Part shown: positions 10,135 to 19,647 of the stretch, piece after piece
How positions within the stretch are numbered: position 1 is the first letter of the stretch
How the letters are laid out: each line of letters starts with the position of its first letter
Origin: Thiomargarita sp.
Lineage (GTDB): Bacteria; Pseudomonadota; Gammaproteobacteria; Beggiatoales; Beggiatoaceae
Length of the DNA: 64,000 nucleotides
Assembly (NCBI GenBank): GCA_020718845.1
Contig: DYRG01000001.1
Coordinates: 186,001 to 250,000, forward strand
Reading direction: 5' to 3'
Position numbers and translations under genes: made by a program
Notes under the pieces: model-generated
Database searches by the model: none
The model's input: the letters and a program-made list of their open reading frames with translations, nothing else
Told to the model about the DNA's origin: nothing

Positions 10135-11276
10135 TTGATTTTCATCCGAAATTGACCTATTTTATCACTAAGTTGAATTTCCCAACCTTGTGATTGTAAT
10201 TGCGTTTGAATCGTAGCAAATAACTTTGAATCATTTGCTTCAATAGTTGCAATAAATTCTTTGTTTTTAAACTCTATTTTCTTTAAAATAAAACCACTTT
10301 CTGGGAGTGCTTGATGCAATTGTAATAATGTTTCTAAAAAGGGTTCTTTTGTATGAGAAGTTTTGGTTTGTTCATTTAATTTTGCTGCCATTTGTGCTCG
10401 AGGATTTACGATCTTTTTACTTTGAGGAAAAGTGGTTTTATAAAGTGTTTCAATTTGTTGTGATAAATCATTGGTTGTTTGCCGTAATGTTTGTAATTCT
10501 TGAAACATTGCAACGATTTGAACAATGCCTAAAGAAAATGCTAATGCAGCGGTTAAAATTAAAGGTTTTATGTATTGTTGAATGGGTGATTGCTTTCGAT
10601 ATTCGCCTTGCAATAGATTAATTATTTTAGATTTTTCTATATTATTTGCTAATAAACTTAATGGATGATCTGGAAGAGTTTTCTCAACAAGATTAGGAAA
10701 ATTCAAATCCCATTTCCAATGCGAAGATTGATATAACCAAATGATTTTAGGTGTATTTTTGGATGTTTCATTCAATACCATTTCTAATATAAAAGACAAT
10801 AATTCTACTTCAATCGCAAAACCACTTTGTTCTCCCGTTCTTACCAACGCCAATCCATTCAAATATAAAATCGCCCATCCATCAACAGGATATGGAATTG
10901 CTAACACATCTGGCATTAGAATTGTCGGTTGTAATTTCTTCTTTTCAAATAGAGAAAGTATTTGTTTAATTAGCGAATGTGGAATAGAAGAAACTGTTAT
11001 ACCGCCTTCTTTATCTTTCTTACCTAATGCAAAATGAAGTTCTTCTACATTATCTACAAACTTTTCTTCCAAATGAAAGGGCACAGCTTGACGCAATTGT
11101 TGAAATGAACGCGCTGGTATCTTTATGTAATTTAAAGTAATTTTCGTGGTTGGAATTAAAATAATTAAATCACCTTGAAAGGCGGGTAAATTTTCAATTA
11201 AACCTTCGTAAATTTCACCCGCAATCCACGCTTGACAGGCTTGTTCCGTTACACGCACCACCGCTCCAATTTGCAT
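10131..11276 (-). CDS. gspL: Type II secretion protein GspL
   Basis: 381 residues. GspL links the cytoplasmic ATPase GspE to the inner-membrane platform. The N-terminal part (to about 230) is an actin-like cytoplasmic domain with IPARSFQQLRQAVPFHLEEKF near residue 57 and VDGWAILYLNGLALVRTGE near 131. A single transmembrane helix (LILTAALAFSLGIVQIVAMF) lies at about 240-260. A periplasmic ferredoxin-like domain follows (LLQLHQALPESGFILKKIEF). The start codon shares a base with the gspK stop (TAATG), suggesting translational coupling. Confidence 0.87.
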   Translation of the reverse strand: MQIGAVVRVTEQACQAWIAGEIYEGLIENLPAFQGDLIILIPTTKITLNYIKIPARSFQQLRQAVPFHLEEKFVDNVEELHFALGKKDKEGGITVSSIPHSLIKQILSLFEKKKLQPTILMPDVLAIPYPVDGWAILYLNGLALVRTGEQSGFAIEVELLSFILEMVLNETSKNTPKIIWLYQSSHWKWDLNFPNLVEKTLPDHPLSLLANNIEKSKIINLLQGEYRKQSPIQQYIKPLILTAALAFSLGIVQIVAMFQELQTLRQTTNDLSQQIETLYKTTFPQSKKIVNPRAQMAAKLNEQTKTSHTKEPFLETLLQLHQALPESGFILKKIEFKNKEFIATIEANDSKLFATIQTQLQSQGWEIQLSDKIGQFRMKIK

Positions 11277-12190
11277 TATTCACCTCTAAAATTACGCATA
11301 AGAACGCGGCTTTGTTGACCATCACGTTGTAATAAACTTTCTAATATCATAGTGTTTTCACCGATGCTCACCGTTGCTTCTAAACGAAAATAATCACTTG
11401 CAACACCCAATCCTTTCATATCTACTTTCAAATTATTTAATGCGCTTTCTTTAAGAAACTCATCAACCGTTTTATAAATACCTTTATGGGCTTTTTCTAA
11501 CAGCGTTTTTGCTGCCGTTTCGGGTAAGTTTTCTATCATACTATTTAAAATAACTTCAGTCGTTGTATTTAAATTAATCGGTGTAATACTTGGTAATACC
11601 GTAATATGAGGTAATAATGTTTTAAAATGCTCTTCTTTCATATTTAATAATAAACGCAGTTCCTCAACACTTTGAAATCTAGTATTTGCTGTTCGATAAG
11701 AGGGTGTTTGTAAAGCATATTCATTATCTTCTGCACCACTCGTTTGCACAGTTGAATCATTATCAATCCAATCTAAAACTTGTGTGACAAGATTAGTTGG
11801 TAAATTAAGTTTTTTTAATAATTTTTCAAACCGCTGAATGTTTTCTGGTGAAGGTTTATTTTCACTATCTAACAAATTATTTAAATTAAATTTACCTTGC
11901 TCATCATTTAATTTCCCATTTAATTGTCCACCAGAAATAAAAGCGGGCGGTAGTTGCTTTGCCCACATTTCACCCAAATGATCCACATTATTTTGTTGCC
12001 GATCTCGCATTAAAACTTTCATTGCCCAACTTTCTGCACCTAACGCATACAAATACGCTTGTTCTTGTTGTAAATGATTTGCAGTTCTTCTCATCATAAA
12101 ATGTTGCTTTTCTAATAAACTCGTTGCAACAATTACCACTAAAGCAACAATCAATAATGCTGTAATTAATGCAACCCCTCTTTGTTTCAT
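11276..12190 (-). CDS. gspK: Type II secretion minor pseudopilin GspK
   Basis: 304-residue minor pseudopilin expected at the tip of the T2SS pseudopilus. It has a short prepilin leader, RG then VALITALLIVALVVIVATSL, lacking Glu5 as usual for GspK. The following region (GKLNDEQGKFNLNNLL; VLDWIDNDSTVQTSGAEDNEY; INLNTTTEVILNSMIENLP) is the GspK alpha domain with its helix-hairpin-helix-like stretch. The start overlaps the glrR stop by 4 bp, which places T2SS genes in one transcript with a two-component system. gspG-J are absent here. Confidence 0.9.
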   Translation of the reverse strand: MKQRGVALITALLIVALVVIVATSLLEKQHFMMRRTANHLQQEQAYLYALGAESWAMKVLMRDRQQNNVDHLGEMWAKQLPPAFISGGQLNGKLNDEQGKFNLNNLLDSENKPSPENIQRFEKLLKKLNLPTNLVTQVLDWIDNDSTVQTSGAEDNEYALQTPSYRTANTRFQSVEELRLLLNMKEEHFKTLLPHITVLPSITPINLNTTTEVILNSMIENLPETAAKTLLEKAHKGIYKTVDEFLKESALNNLKVDMKGLGVASDYFRLEATVSIGENTMILESLLQRDGQQSRVLMRNFRGE

Positions 12191-13554
12191 TTTTCTTCAT
12201 CAGTTGTTTTAAAAGAAGCGGGTGTTAAATTATGACGTTCTAATAATTTATAGAAATCTGTTCGATTACGCTGTGCTAAACGAGCAGCTTGCGCAACATT
12301 TCCGCCCGTAATTTGCAGAATTTGAATTAAATAATCTCTTTCAAAACGTTGTCGTGCTTCATTAAAAGGTAAAATTTCAACTGGTTTATCTCGTAAAGCC
12401 TTTTGCACTAAAGTTGCGGGAATAATGGGTGTTAAAGATAAAGCGACACATTGCTCAACAACATTAAAAAGTTGTCTTACATTTCCAGGAAAGTTTGCGT
12501 GAACTAATAGTTCTAAGGCTTCTGGCGCAAACCCACTGATATTTTTACGATTTTTTGCAATTAATATATTTAAAAAATACTTTGCTAATAAAGAAATATC
12601 TTCACGACGTTGTGATAATGTAGGGATTTCTAAATTAACCACATTTAAACGGTAATACAAATCTTCTCTAAATAAACCTTTCTTTAAACGATCTTCTAAA
12701 TTAACATGGGTTGCAGAAATAATTCTTACATCAATATCCACTGCTGTGGTTGAACCAACGGGACGAATTTTTCTTTCTTGTAAAACTCTTAATAATTTGG
12801 TTTGTAAAGTTAAAGGTAAATCACCAATTTCATCTAAAAATAACGTTCCTAAATTCGCAGATTGAAATAACCCTCGATGATCTTTTAATGCACCTGTAAA
12901 TGAACCTTTTACATGACCAAACAACTCAGATTCAAATAAGGTTTCTGGAATTGCACTACAATTGACTGGCACAAAGGCTTTGTTCCCACGCGGACTTGCT
13001 AAATGAATTGCTTGTGCTAAGAGTTCTTTACCCGTTCCAGAATCACCATGAATAAACACATTTGCTTCACTTTCTGCAACCAATTTTGATTGAGAAAGTA
13101 ACTCTTCCATACTCGGACTTCGAGTAATAATTGCAGCTCGCCATTTCTCTTTTTCTGATTTGTCTTCTCTATCATTTGAATTACTACTTAATTTCAAAGC
13201 CTGCGCAATATGTTCTAATAAAATTTTGCTATCAAAAGGCTTAGTTAGAAATCGAAAAACGCCTTGATGTGCGGCTTCAACAGCATCAGGAATTGTTCCA
13301 TGTGCAGTTAAAATAATAACGGGCAAAGCTGGATTACTTTGTTGGAGGAATTTAAACAAGGTTAAACCATCCATTCCATCCATTCTCAAATCAGTAATTA
13401 CCAAATGCGGTCTTACCACTGGAATGAGAGCTAATGCTTCTTTACCATTTTGAGCAGTTCTAACCGTATATCCAGCGGCTTTCAAACGCATTGATAGTAA
13501 CTGCAACAAATCAGTATCATCATCGACTAATAAAATATGATATGCCGTGTTCAT
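12187..13554 (-). CDS. glrR: Sigma-54-dependent response regulator, GlrR/QseF type
   Basis: 455-residue NtrC-family activator. The receiver (residues 1-120) has VDDDTD, phosphoacceptor Asp in ITDLRMDGMDGL, and LTAHG. The AAA+ domain has Walker A GDSGTGKE, the sigma-54 contact loop GSFTGA (the common GAFTGA with Ser), Walker B TLFLDEIGDLP and the arginine-finger region FREDLYYRLNVV. A C-terminal Fis-type helix-turn-helix follows (GGNVAQAARLAQRNRTDFYKLL). Domain order and the RNRTDFYKLL end match GlrR, which in enterobacteria responds to envelope conditions with GlrK and acts at glmY and rpoE. Its targets here are unknown. It sits between its kinase gene and gspK. Confidence 0.9.
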   Translation of the reverse strand: MNTAYHILLVDDDTDLLQLLSMRLKAAGYTVRTAQNGKEALALIPVVRPHLVITDLRMDGMDGLTLFKFLQQSNPALPVIILTAHGTIPDAVEAAHQGVFRFLTKPFDSKILLEHIAQALKLSSNSNDREDKSEKEKWRAAIITRSPSMEELLSQSKLVAESEANVFIHGDSGTGKELLAQAIHLASPRGNKAFVPVNCSAIPETLFESELFGHVKGSFTGALKDHRGLFQSANLGTLFLDEIGDLPLTLQTKLLRVLQERKIRPVGSTTAVDIDVRIISATHVNLEDRLKKGLFREDLYYRLNVVNLEIPTLSQRREDISLLAKYFLNILIAKNRKNISGFAPEALELLVHANFPGNVRQLFNVVEQCVALSLTPIIPATLVQKALRDKPVEILPFNEARQRFERDYLIQILQITGGNVAQAARLAQRNRTDFYKLLERHNLTPASFKTTDEEK

Positions 13555-13561
13555 GTAATGT

Positions 13562-14998
13562 TTATCCTTTTAAGTTACTTAAAATAATTCTAAAGCAAGT
13601 TTTAGCGTTTTTATTATTCATTAAATTAATTGTTCCTTGATGCGCTTCAACGTATTCTTTAACAATCGACAAACCCAATCCGCTCCCTTTAATTGCTCCT
13701 TTAGAACGATTTTTTCCTTGATAAAATGCCTCAAAAATTTTAGGTTTGTCATGTTCACTAATTCCAATCCCATCATCTTCTACTTCAAAGATAATATTTT
13801 TCTCACTTTCATATAATCGCAGAGAAATTATGCCTTGTTGTGGAGAAAACTTGATTGCATTTGATAATAAATTATCAATAATTGAAAGAAGTTTCTCTCG
13901 ATCTCCCATTATTGAAATCAGATCAAGTTGTTTATTTATATTCAAGTTTTTAGTTTTAATTGCTAAACTATGTTCATTCAACCCTTGTTCTATTAAATCA
14001 TTTAAGTTTTCTAAAGAATATTGTAAATGAAGCGTTTTAAAATGTGCTGCACTAAAATCTAATAAGTTTTCAATTAAATGTTGTAATTGTAAGCTATTTT
14101 TATGTAATATTTCTACAATATTGCGTTGCTCTGGATTTATTTTACCCGCTATTTCATCGATCATTAATTGACTTCCTTCACGAATTGCTGCCAATGGGGT
14201 TTTTAATTCGTGAGAAACATGGCGAAGAAAACGATTCTTTTCTGCTTCTAGTTCCAATAATCTCAAACGCAACCAATCTAAGCGTTCTCCCAAATAAACT
14301 AAATCATCTGGTCCTTTAATTTGAATAGGCACATTAAAAGCTGCATTTCCTAAGTCACGAATCGCCTGATCTATTTGACGAATCGGTTGCGTAATTAAAA
14401 CCGTAAAAATACCCGCTAGAATAAACGCTATAATACCTAAACTAATCGCTTGCCAAATCAACATTTCCTCTGCATTAGTTGCAGTTATTTTTAAAGTATT
14501 TAATTTGTAATGCAATATCCGATGACTTTCATTTAAAATCTGTTCTGCAACCGTTGCTAAACCTTCAAAACCTACCAATGCTCGACCTATTTCAATGCTA
14601 TTTACATTTGGAATGCTCAAACGTTGAAAAATCGCTTCTTCTTTCGTTTTAAACTCCTCTAATAAAGATTGATAATTTTGATCATCTGGTAATAATTCAG
14701 TTAGTGATTGCAATATATTTTTAACATCTTTTCGATTTTCATTATAACGCTCTAAGATATTGATTTGTATATTATTTTTTAAAGATTGAATATCATGTTC
14801 CATATCATCAACTAATACCGTTAAACGATAGCTAGTTTGAGTTATTTTGGTGCTTTCTACCATTGCTTGTTCAGTTTGACGAGTAAGCGTATTTACGGAT
14901 AATGCTGTACTAATTAATGCTAAAACAAAAGGCAAAGAAACTAAACAAAATCCTAATAAGGTTAGAATTAAAATAGAACGTGGTCGATAAAATCTCAT
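13562..14998 (-). CDS. glrK: Membrane sensor histidine kinase, GlrK/QseE type
   Basis: 478 residues. Transmembrane helix 1 is at about 8-33 (SILILTLLGFCLVSLPFVLA). A helical periplasmic sensor spans about 34-180, helix 2 about 181-205 (ISLGIIAFILAGIFTVLI), and HAMP follows (PIRQIDQAIRDL). HisKA has FLRHVSHELKTPLAAIREG with the phosphoacceptor His, and the ATPase has NLLSNAIKFS, DDGIGI and SGLGLSIVKEY. It pairs with the glrR gene 7 bp downstream. The predicted signal is an envelope one; nothing in the sequence names the ligand. Confidence 0.9.
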   Translation of the reverse strand: MRFYRPRSILILTLLGFCLVSLPFVLALISTALSVNTLTRQTEQAMVESTKITQTSYRLTVLVDDMEHDIQSLKNNIQINILERYNENRKDVKNILQSLTELLPDDQNYQSLLEEFKTKEEAIFQRLSIPNVNSIEIGRALVGFEGLATVAEQILNESHRILHYKLNTLKITATNAEEMLIWQAISLGIIAFILAGIFTVLITQPIRQIDQAIRDLGNAAFNVPIQIKGPDDLVYLGERLDWLRLRLLELEAEKNRFLRHVSHELKTPLAAIREGSQLMIDEIAGKINPEQRNIVEILHKNSLQLQHLIENLLDFSAAHFKTLHLQYSLENLNDLIEQGLNEHSLAIKTKNLNINKQLDLISIMGDREKLLSIIDNLLSNAIKFSPQQGIISLRLYESEKNIIFEVEDDGIGISEHDKPKIFEAFYQGKNRSKGAIKGSGLGLSIVKEYVEAHQGTINLMNNKNAKTCFRIILSNLKG

Positions 14999-15336
14999 GA
15001 TTTAAATATAAAATAAACTGCACCCATTAAACACAAACCCGCCCATAAATAATCTAGTTTTATAGGTTGATTCATATAGAAAATACTAAACGGAATAAAA
15101 ACCGCTAATGTTAAAACTTCTTGTAATATTTTTAATTGTGCGAGATTAAGTTGCGTGAAACCAATTCGATTCGCTGGAATTTGAAATAAATATTCAATAA
15201 ATGCAATGCCCCAACTTACTAAAATTGCAATGTAAAGGGGTTTGTCACTCAAATCTTTTAAATGCGCATACCATGCAAATGTCATAAAAATATTTGCAAT
15301 CAATAATAATAAAATTGTTTGTAATAAAATCGGCAT
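14995..15336 (-). CDS. DUF486 (DMT superfamily) small membrane protein
   Basis: 113 residues with four hydrophobic helices. The motif-like stretches IANIFMTFAWYAHLK, YLFQIPANRIG and NLAQLKILQEVLTLAVFIPFS are characteristic of DUF486, a half-size relative of drug/metabolite transporters. No function is established for the family. It overlaps the glrK start by 4 bp and follows alr by 8 bp, so it is within the same operon. Confidence 0.85.
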   Translation of the reverse strand: MPILLQTILLLLIANIFMTFAWYAHLKDLSDKPLYIAILVSWGIAFIEYLFQIPANRIGFTQLNLAQLKILQEVLTLAVFIPFSIFYMNQPIKLDYLWAGLCLMGAVYFIFKS

Positions 15337-15344
15337 TTATTTTC

Positions 15345-16427
15345 CTAATTTTGAAATAAACGTGGAACGCGCATTGTAATACCGCATAATAATGGATATG
15401 AAATTGTTTGTGCACACTGAGCAACTTCATCGATAGAAATATGCTTTCCCCATAATTCAACTTCATCTCCAATTTGAGGATTTTCACATAATCTCAAATC
15501 CACCGCTAACATATCCATTGAAACCCGCCCAATTAGAGGAATTTTTTGATTATTCAAATAAATTGGCGTGCCCGATTTTGCATGACGCGGATAACCATCT
15601 CCATAACCCGCTGCAATAATGCCAATTTGCATAGTTTCAGGACATTCCCACGTTGCACCATAACCTACAGTTTCTCCCCGCTGACAGGTTTTAACACTAA
15701 TCAATTTTGATTTCAAAATCATCACGGGTTTCAAATCAAAATTGCTCGCAGGTTGTTCTAAAAAAGGTGAAGAACCATATAACATAATCCCTGGTCGTCC
15801 CCAATCTGCATGAGTTTGTTTCCAACCTAACAACGCCGCAGAATTTGAAAGCGATTTTTCATTATTTAATGCTTTCGTTAGTTGTTCAAAATGTTGAATC
15901 TGGTTTAATGTAAAATTATTTCTCAATTCATCGGCACAAGCAAAATGGGTCATCAAACGAATTTTATTTGAAATATCAGGACGTTCTAATAATTTTTGAT
16001 AAACAACTTTGAACTGTTCAAGATTAAAACCTAAACGATTCATACCGCTATCAAATTTCAACCATACTGAAATGGGTTTTAAGGGAGGATTTTCTAATAA
16101 ATAAGTGAGTTGTTGAGGATGATGTAAAACGGTTTGTAATTGATTTTCTACTAATAAAGGGATTTCATTTTTCTCAAAAAAACCTTCTAATAAAATAATG
16201 GGTTTTTTTATATCATTTTCTCGAAGTTGCAACGCTTCTTCTAAACAAGAAACCGCCAAAGCATCTGCGCCCACTTCTTCAAACGCTTTTGCACACTCAA
16301 TTAAACCATGTCCATACGCATTTGCTTTCACGACTGCCATGAGTTTTTGTTTAGGTGAGATTTGTCGTGCAATAAGGAAATTATGTTTTAATGCGGATAA
16401 ATCTATAATTGCTTGTAATGGACGCAT
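15345..16427 (-). CDS. alr: Alanine racemase
   Basis: 360-residue PLP enzyme interconverting L- and D-alanine for peptidoglycan. It has the PLP lysine in LMAVVKANAYGHGL (about residue 34), the barrel segment VWLKFDSGMNRLGF, the DWGRPGIMLYGSSP region, the catalytic-tyrosine motif ETVGYGATW, and GYGDGYPRHAKSG followed by IGRVSMDMLAVDL. Length matches the family. It begins 2 bp after the dnaB stop, the usual gammaproteobacterial dnaB-alr arrangement. Confidence 0.95.
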   Translation of the reverse strand: MRPLQAIIDLSALKHNFLIARQISPKQKLMAVVKANAYGHGLIECAKAFEEVGADALAVSCLEEALQLRENDIKKPIILLEGFFEKNEIPLLVENQLQTVLHHPQQLTYLLENPPLKPISVWLKFDSGMNRLGFNLEQFKVVYQKLLERPDISNKIRLMTHFACADELRNNFTLNQIQHFEQLTKALNNEKSLSNSAALLGWKQTHADWGRPGIMLYGSSPFLEQPASNFDLKPVMILKSKLISVKTCQRGETVGYGATWECPETMQIGIIAAGYGDGYPRHAKSGTPIYLNNQKIPLIGRVSMDMLAVDLRLCENPQIGDEVELWGKHISIDEVAQCAQTISYPLLCGITMRVPRLFQN

Positions 16428-16429
16428 TT

Positions 16430-18859
16430 TTATTCTTCAGAGTAGTATTGTTCAGCAGCAAAATTTTCAAATCGGGTGAATTGTCCACGAAATGCCAATC
16501 TAACCATTCCAATCGGACCGTTTCTTTGTTTTGCAATAATAATTTCAGCCGTTCCTTTGTCGGGACTTTCTTCATTATAAACTTCATCACGATAAATAAA
16601 CATTACCAAATCGCTATCCTGTTCAATTGCTCCACTTTCTCGAAGATCAGCTAATTGAGGACGTTTGTCCTGACGATGTTCTACGCCACGATTTAATTGA
16701 GAAAGCGCAATTACCGGAACTTGAAGTTCTTTTGCAAGCGATTTCAAAGCGCGTGAGATTTCACTAATTTCGGTGGCACGGTTTTCTTTTCCTCCACTTA
16801 ATTGCATTAATTGCAAATAGTCAATGACGATTAAACCTAATTGTCCTTCTTCACGCACTAAACGTCGTGCTCTTGCTCTAATTTCTGAGGGAGAAACCCC
16901 AGGCGTATCATCAATAAATAATTTAGTTTCTGCTAACATATTGATCGCCATTGTTAAACGGGGCCAATCGTCATCTTCTAATCGTCCAGTTCTCACTTTT
17001 TGTTGATCAATTCTTCCCAACGATGCAATCAAACGCATCGCCAGTTGCTCACCAGGCATTTCTAAAGAAAATACCGCCACAGGCAAACCACTTCCTACCG
17101 CGACATTCTCCGCAATATTCATTGCAAAACTGGTATTATGTACTACTGTCATATCTTCTAATAAAAACAAACGATTTCCATCACACACAAATCCATAATA
17201 ATCATCTATTTTATCATACTCAATTTGAATACCAGTTTGTTGCCATGTTCTATAGGATGTCCAAACATCTGCTTTCTTGCGCGTTATTTTAACAGGGATT
17301 TCATTGGTATTACCCGAAAAACGCACTCGATAAACGGTGCATTCATAATCAATTTCTTTAATTCTCGCTTGTTTTTCGATAAGAGAAGTTTTAAATCCCA
17401 AGCTATCACATAAAAATTTGATTTGTCTAGCTAAATTATAATTTTTCTGAGTTATTTCATAAGTTTTACATTCAGCAGCATAATAGCCATCACTATCAAT
17501 CAATCCAGCTAAAAGTTGTAATCTATTTTGACGAGAATTTACTAAAAACAATTGAGGAATATGTTTATTATTTAATACACCTAGTTCTCTCAAAATTCCT
17601 TGCAATGAAAAACGATCTTGAGAACCCCCTTGTTGCTGAGAAGTAATCGAATACATTGGGCATTTTTGCTTACCATCTTTATCCATTGAAATACTTTCAG
17701 TTAAATATAAATCTAAAAACTGTGCATAATCTTTCAGATAATCAATGATTTCTTGGTCGGTTGTTGCAATGCTTACAGATGACTTCGTACCATCACCTAA
17801 CCACAAACCTAAAAAGTAAGGTGAAATAGGTAAAGGTTGTTCCTTAAATTCAACAGCAACTTTATAACCTTTGTAATTAGAGCGAAATTTAGGAGAAGCA
17901 TTTAAATAATCCATTAAAGAAATATTAAGAATATCTCCTGTTTTATGAGCACCTTCATTACGGCTACGTTTTAAAGATAAAATATGAGATTCATTAACAC
18001 GATAATCCATACCTTTGTTTTGGCGAATCCAATACATTTTCTCTTGTCCGCGCGCTAAGGATAAAACCTTTCTTGGCGTAGAATCATTACCCATTAATAA
18101 ATCACCCACTTGGATTTCTTCAACGGGTTTTATTTCTCCAGAATACATTAAAATAGGCGTACCTTTTCCAAAACATTTGCCCATTGAAGGTCGTCCAGCA
18201 ATAATAATTAAATCGGAAGGTTGCAAACCAGCGGTTTTATCATCTAAATCTGAAAAGCCGCTTGAAACGCCTGTAATTGAAGTGTTTTTTTGGAAAAGTT
18301 CGTCGATTTTATCGATGGCTTTAGTTAAGATTTGGCGAATCGGGAGAAATCCACCTTTTCGATTGGTTTGTTCGGCAATTGCAAAGATTTTTTTCTCAGC
18401 GTCTTCTAATAATTCACCAGGGCTTTGACCTTTTGCATTAAAAGTGCTTTCGGTGATTTCTGTTCCAACCCGATTTAATTGTCTTAAAACCGAGCATTCT
18501 CGAACGATTTCAGAATAAGTTGCAATGTTTGCTGCGCTGGGAGTATTTCTCGCAACATTCACTAAATATTCAAATCCACCGGCGGTCGATAAAAGGTTTT
18601 GTTTTTCTAACCAATCAGAAACCGTAATAACATCAAAAGGGATGTTTTGTGCGGATAAGGCGGCAATCGCACGAAAGATAAGTACATGATTACGATGATA
18701 AAAATCGCCTTCAACAATTAAATCTGCGATTTGAAACCATGCTTGATTGTCGAGCAACAATCCGCCGAGCACCGACTGTTCGGCTTCGGTGGCGTGTGGC
18801 ATGGTTTTGAGAGAAGCCAGCTGCGGTCGCGGCACGTCCCATTCAGCTTGAGAACGCAT
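16430..18859 (-). CDS. dnaB: Replicative DNA helicase DnaB, interrupted by an intein
   Basis: 809-residue precursor. After removal of the 347-residue intein (229-575) the mature helicase is 462 residues, the normal size. The N-terminal collar domain (EAEQSVLGGLLLDNQAW; NIATYSEIVRECSVLRQL) is followed by a linker helix and a RecA-like motor. The Walker A motif GRPSMGK-T is split between K228 and T576. After the intein come VAVFSLEMPGEQLAMRLIAS (H1a), DYLQLMQLSGG (Walker B), EISRALKSLAKELQVPVIAL and the C-terminal DLRESGAIEQDSDLVMFIYR. The gene follows the rpsF-rpsR-rplI terminator and starts the series reaching gspM. The helicase cannot bind ATP until splicing occurs. Confidence 0.96.
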   Translation of the reverse strand: MRSQAEWDVPRPQLASLKTMPHATEAEQSVLGGLLLDNQAWFQIADLIVEGDFYHRNHVLIFRAIAALSAQNIPFDVITVSDWLEKQNLLSTAGGFEYLVNVARNTPSAANIATYSEIVRECSVLRQLNRVGTEITESTFNAKGQSPGELLEDAEKKIFAIAEQTNRKGGFLPIRQILTKAIDKIDELFQKNTSITGVSSGFSDLDDKTAGLQPSDLIIIAGRPSMGKCFGKGTPILMYSGEIKPVEEIQVGDLLMGNDSTPRKVLSLARGQEKMYWIRQNKGMDYRVNESHILSLKRSRNEGAHKTGDILNISLMDYLNASPKFRSNYKGYKVAVEFKEQPLPISPYFLGLWLGDGTKSSVSIATTDQEIIDYLKDYAQFLDLYLTESISMDKDGKQKCPMYSITSQQQGGSQDRFSLQGILRELGVLNNKHIPQLFLVNSRQNRLQLLAGLIDSDGYYAAECKTYEITQKNYNLARQIKFLCDSLGFKTSLIEKQARIKEIDYECTVYRVRFSGNTNEIPVKITRKKADVWTSYRTWQQTGIQIEYDKIDDYYGFVCDGNRLFLLEDMTVVHNTSFAMNIAENVAVGSGLPVAVFSLEMPGEQLAMRLIASLGRIDQQKVRTGRLEDDDWPRLTMAINMLAETKLFIDDTPGVSPSEIRARARRLVREEGQLGLIVIDYLQLMQLSGGKENRATEISEISRALKSLAKELQVPVIALSQLNRGVEHRQDKRPQLADLRESGAIEQDSDLVMFIYRDEVYNEESPDKGTAEIIIAKQRNGPIGMVRLAFRGQFTRFENFAAEQYYSEE
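17135..18175 (-). other. LAGLIDADG-containing intein in DnaB Walker A
   Basis: 347-residue in-frame protein intron. It begins with Cys (CFGKGTPILM) and ends in VVHN, and the next extein residue is Thr, so the splicing nucleophiles are Cys1, Asn347 and Thr+1. The block B region reads NESH, with Asn where Thr is common. Two endonuclease helices are recognisable: FLGLWLGDGT and LLAGLIDSDG, both with their acidic residues. This suggests an intact homing endonuclease. The terminal block F/G region is YYGFVCDGNRLFLLEDMTV. Codon checks at both junctions place Cys at 18175-18173 and Asn at 17137-17135. Confidence 0.93.
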
Positions 18860-18881
18860 GGGAATTTGCCCCTTGGAGCGT

Positions 18882-18920
18882 AAAAAACGGACTGCTATTT
18901 ATACCAAAAAGCAGTCCGTG
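18882..18920 (-). terminator. Terminator of the rpsF-rpsR-rplI operon
   Basis: Perfect 9-bp inverted repeat CGGACTGCT (18888-18896) and AGCAGTCCG (18910-18918), followed on the minus strand by a run of six T. It separates rplI from dnaB, though some readthrough is likely because dnaB starts only about 25 bp beyond it. Confidence 0.85.
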
Positions 18921-18933
18921 TAAAGGGAGGTTT

Positions 18934-19383
18934 TTATGCTTCAGCAACGACGTGAACAGTCACATTTGCGTTCACATCGGTGTGTAAATGCACCGCAACG
19001 ACGTATTCACCGACCAAACGCAACGCGCCAGAAGGCAAACGCACTTCGCTACGAGATAAGGCAACGCCCGCTTGTGTGACGGCTTCAGCGACATCGTGCG
19101 CGCTCACCGATCCGAATAATTTGCCTTCGCCCGCGGCACGACGTGCAATAACTACACTTAAAGTGCTTAATTGTTGAGCGCGTTGTTGAGCGTTAGCTAA
19201 TTGATCTGTTTGCGCTTTTTCTAATTCAGCGCGTCTAGTTTCGAAAGCCGCGAGGTTGTTTTTGGTTGCTGGGACAGCTTTATGTTGGGGAATCAAATAG
19301 TTACGACCGTAACCCGCTTTCACTTTGACTTTGTCGCCCAAATTGCCCAGATTTTTAACTTTTTCTAATAAAATCAATTCCAT
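18934..19383 (-). CDS. rplI: 50S ribosomal protein L9
   Basis: 149 residues, full length. The N-terminal RNA-binding domain [19 protein letters not shown]...[17 protein letters not shown] is diagnostic. A long connecting helix ([19 protein letters not shown]) leads to the C-terminal domain ending in VTVHVVAEA. It is the third gene of the S6-S18-L9 operon, 12 bp after rpsR. Confidence 0.97.
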   Translation of the reverse strand: MELILLEKVKNLGNLGDKVKVKAGYGRNYLIPQHKAVPATKNNLAAFETRRAELEKAQTDQLANAQQRAQQLSTLSVVIARRAAGEGKLFGSVSAHDVAEAVTQAGVALSRSEVRLPSGALRLVGEYVVAVHLHTDVNANVTVHVVAEA

Positions 19384-19395
19384 GATAATAAACCC

Positions 19396-19629
19396 TTAAA
19401 ACTCGTGCGCGTCGGAATACGGCAATAACGACAAATAGCGGGCTTGTTTGATCGCTTTTGACAATTGACGTTGATAACGGGCTTTCGTGCCAGTGATGCG
19501 GCTGGGAACAATTTTGCCAGTTTCAGTGATGTAGCCTTTCAAAATAGCGAGGTCTTTGTAATCAATTTCCTCAACTTTCTCAGCGGTGAAACGGCAGAAT
19601 TTTTTACGACGAAAAAAACGTGATGACAT
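19396..19629 (-). CDS. rpsR: 30S ribosomal protein S18
   Basis: 77 residues. [35 protein letters not shown] and [20 protein letters not shown] are the conserved S18 segments. S18 binds S6 on the 30S platform, and the two genes are adjacent here (18-bp gap) as usual. Confidence 0.97.
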   Translation of the reverse strand: MSSRFFRRKKFCRFTAEKVEEIDYKDLAILKGYITETGKIVPSRITGTKARYQRQLSKAIKQARYLSLLPYSDAHEF

Positions 19630-19647
19630 TAGTAGTTGCTCCCTTGA

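Noticed and set aside
16430-18859. DnaB looks much too long, suggesting a fusion gene
   Set aside because: The 347-residue excess has intein ends (Cys, Asn-Thr) and LAGLIDADG motifs; the remaining 462 residues are a normal DnaB.
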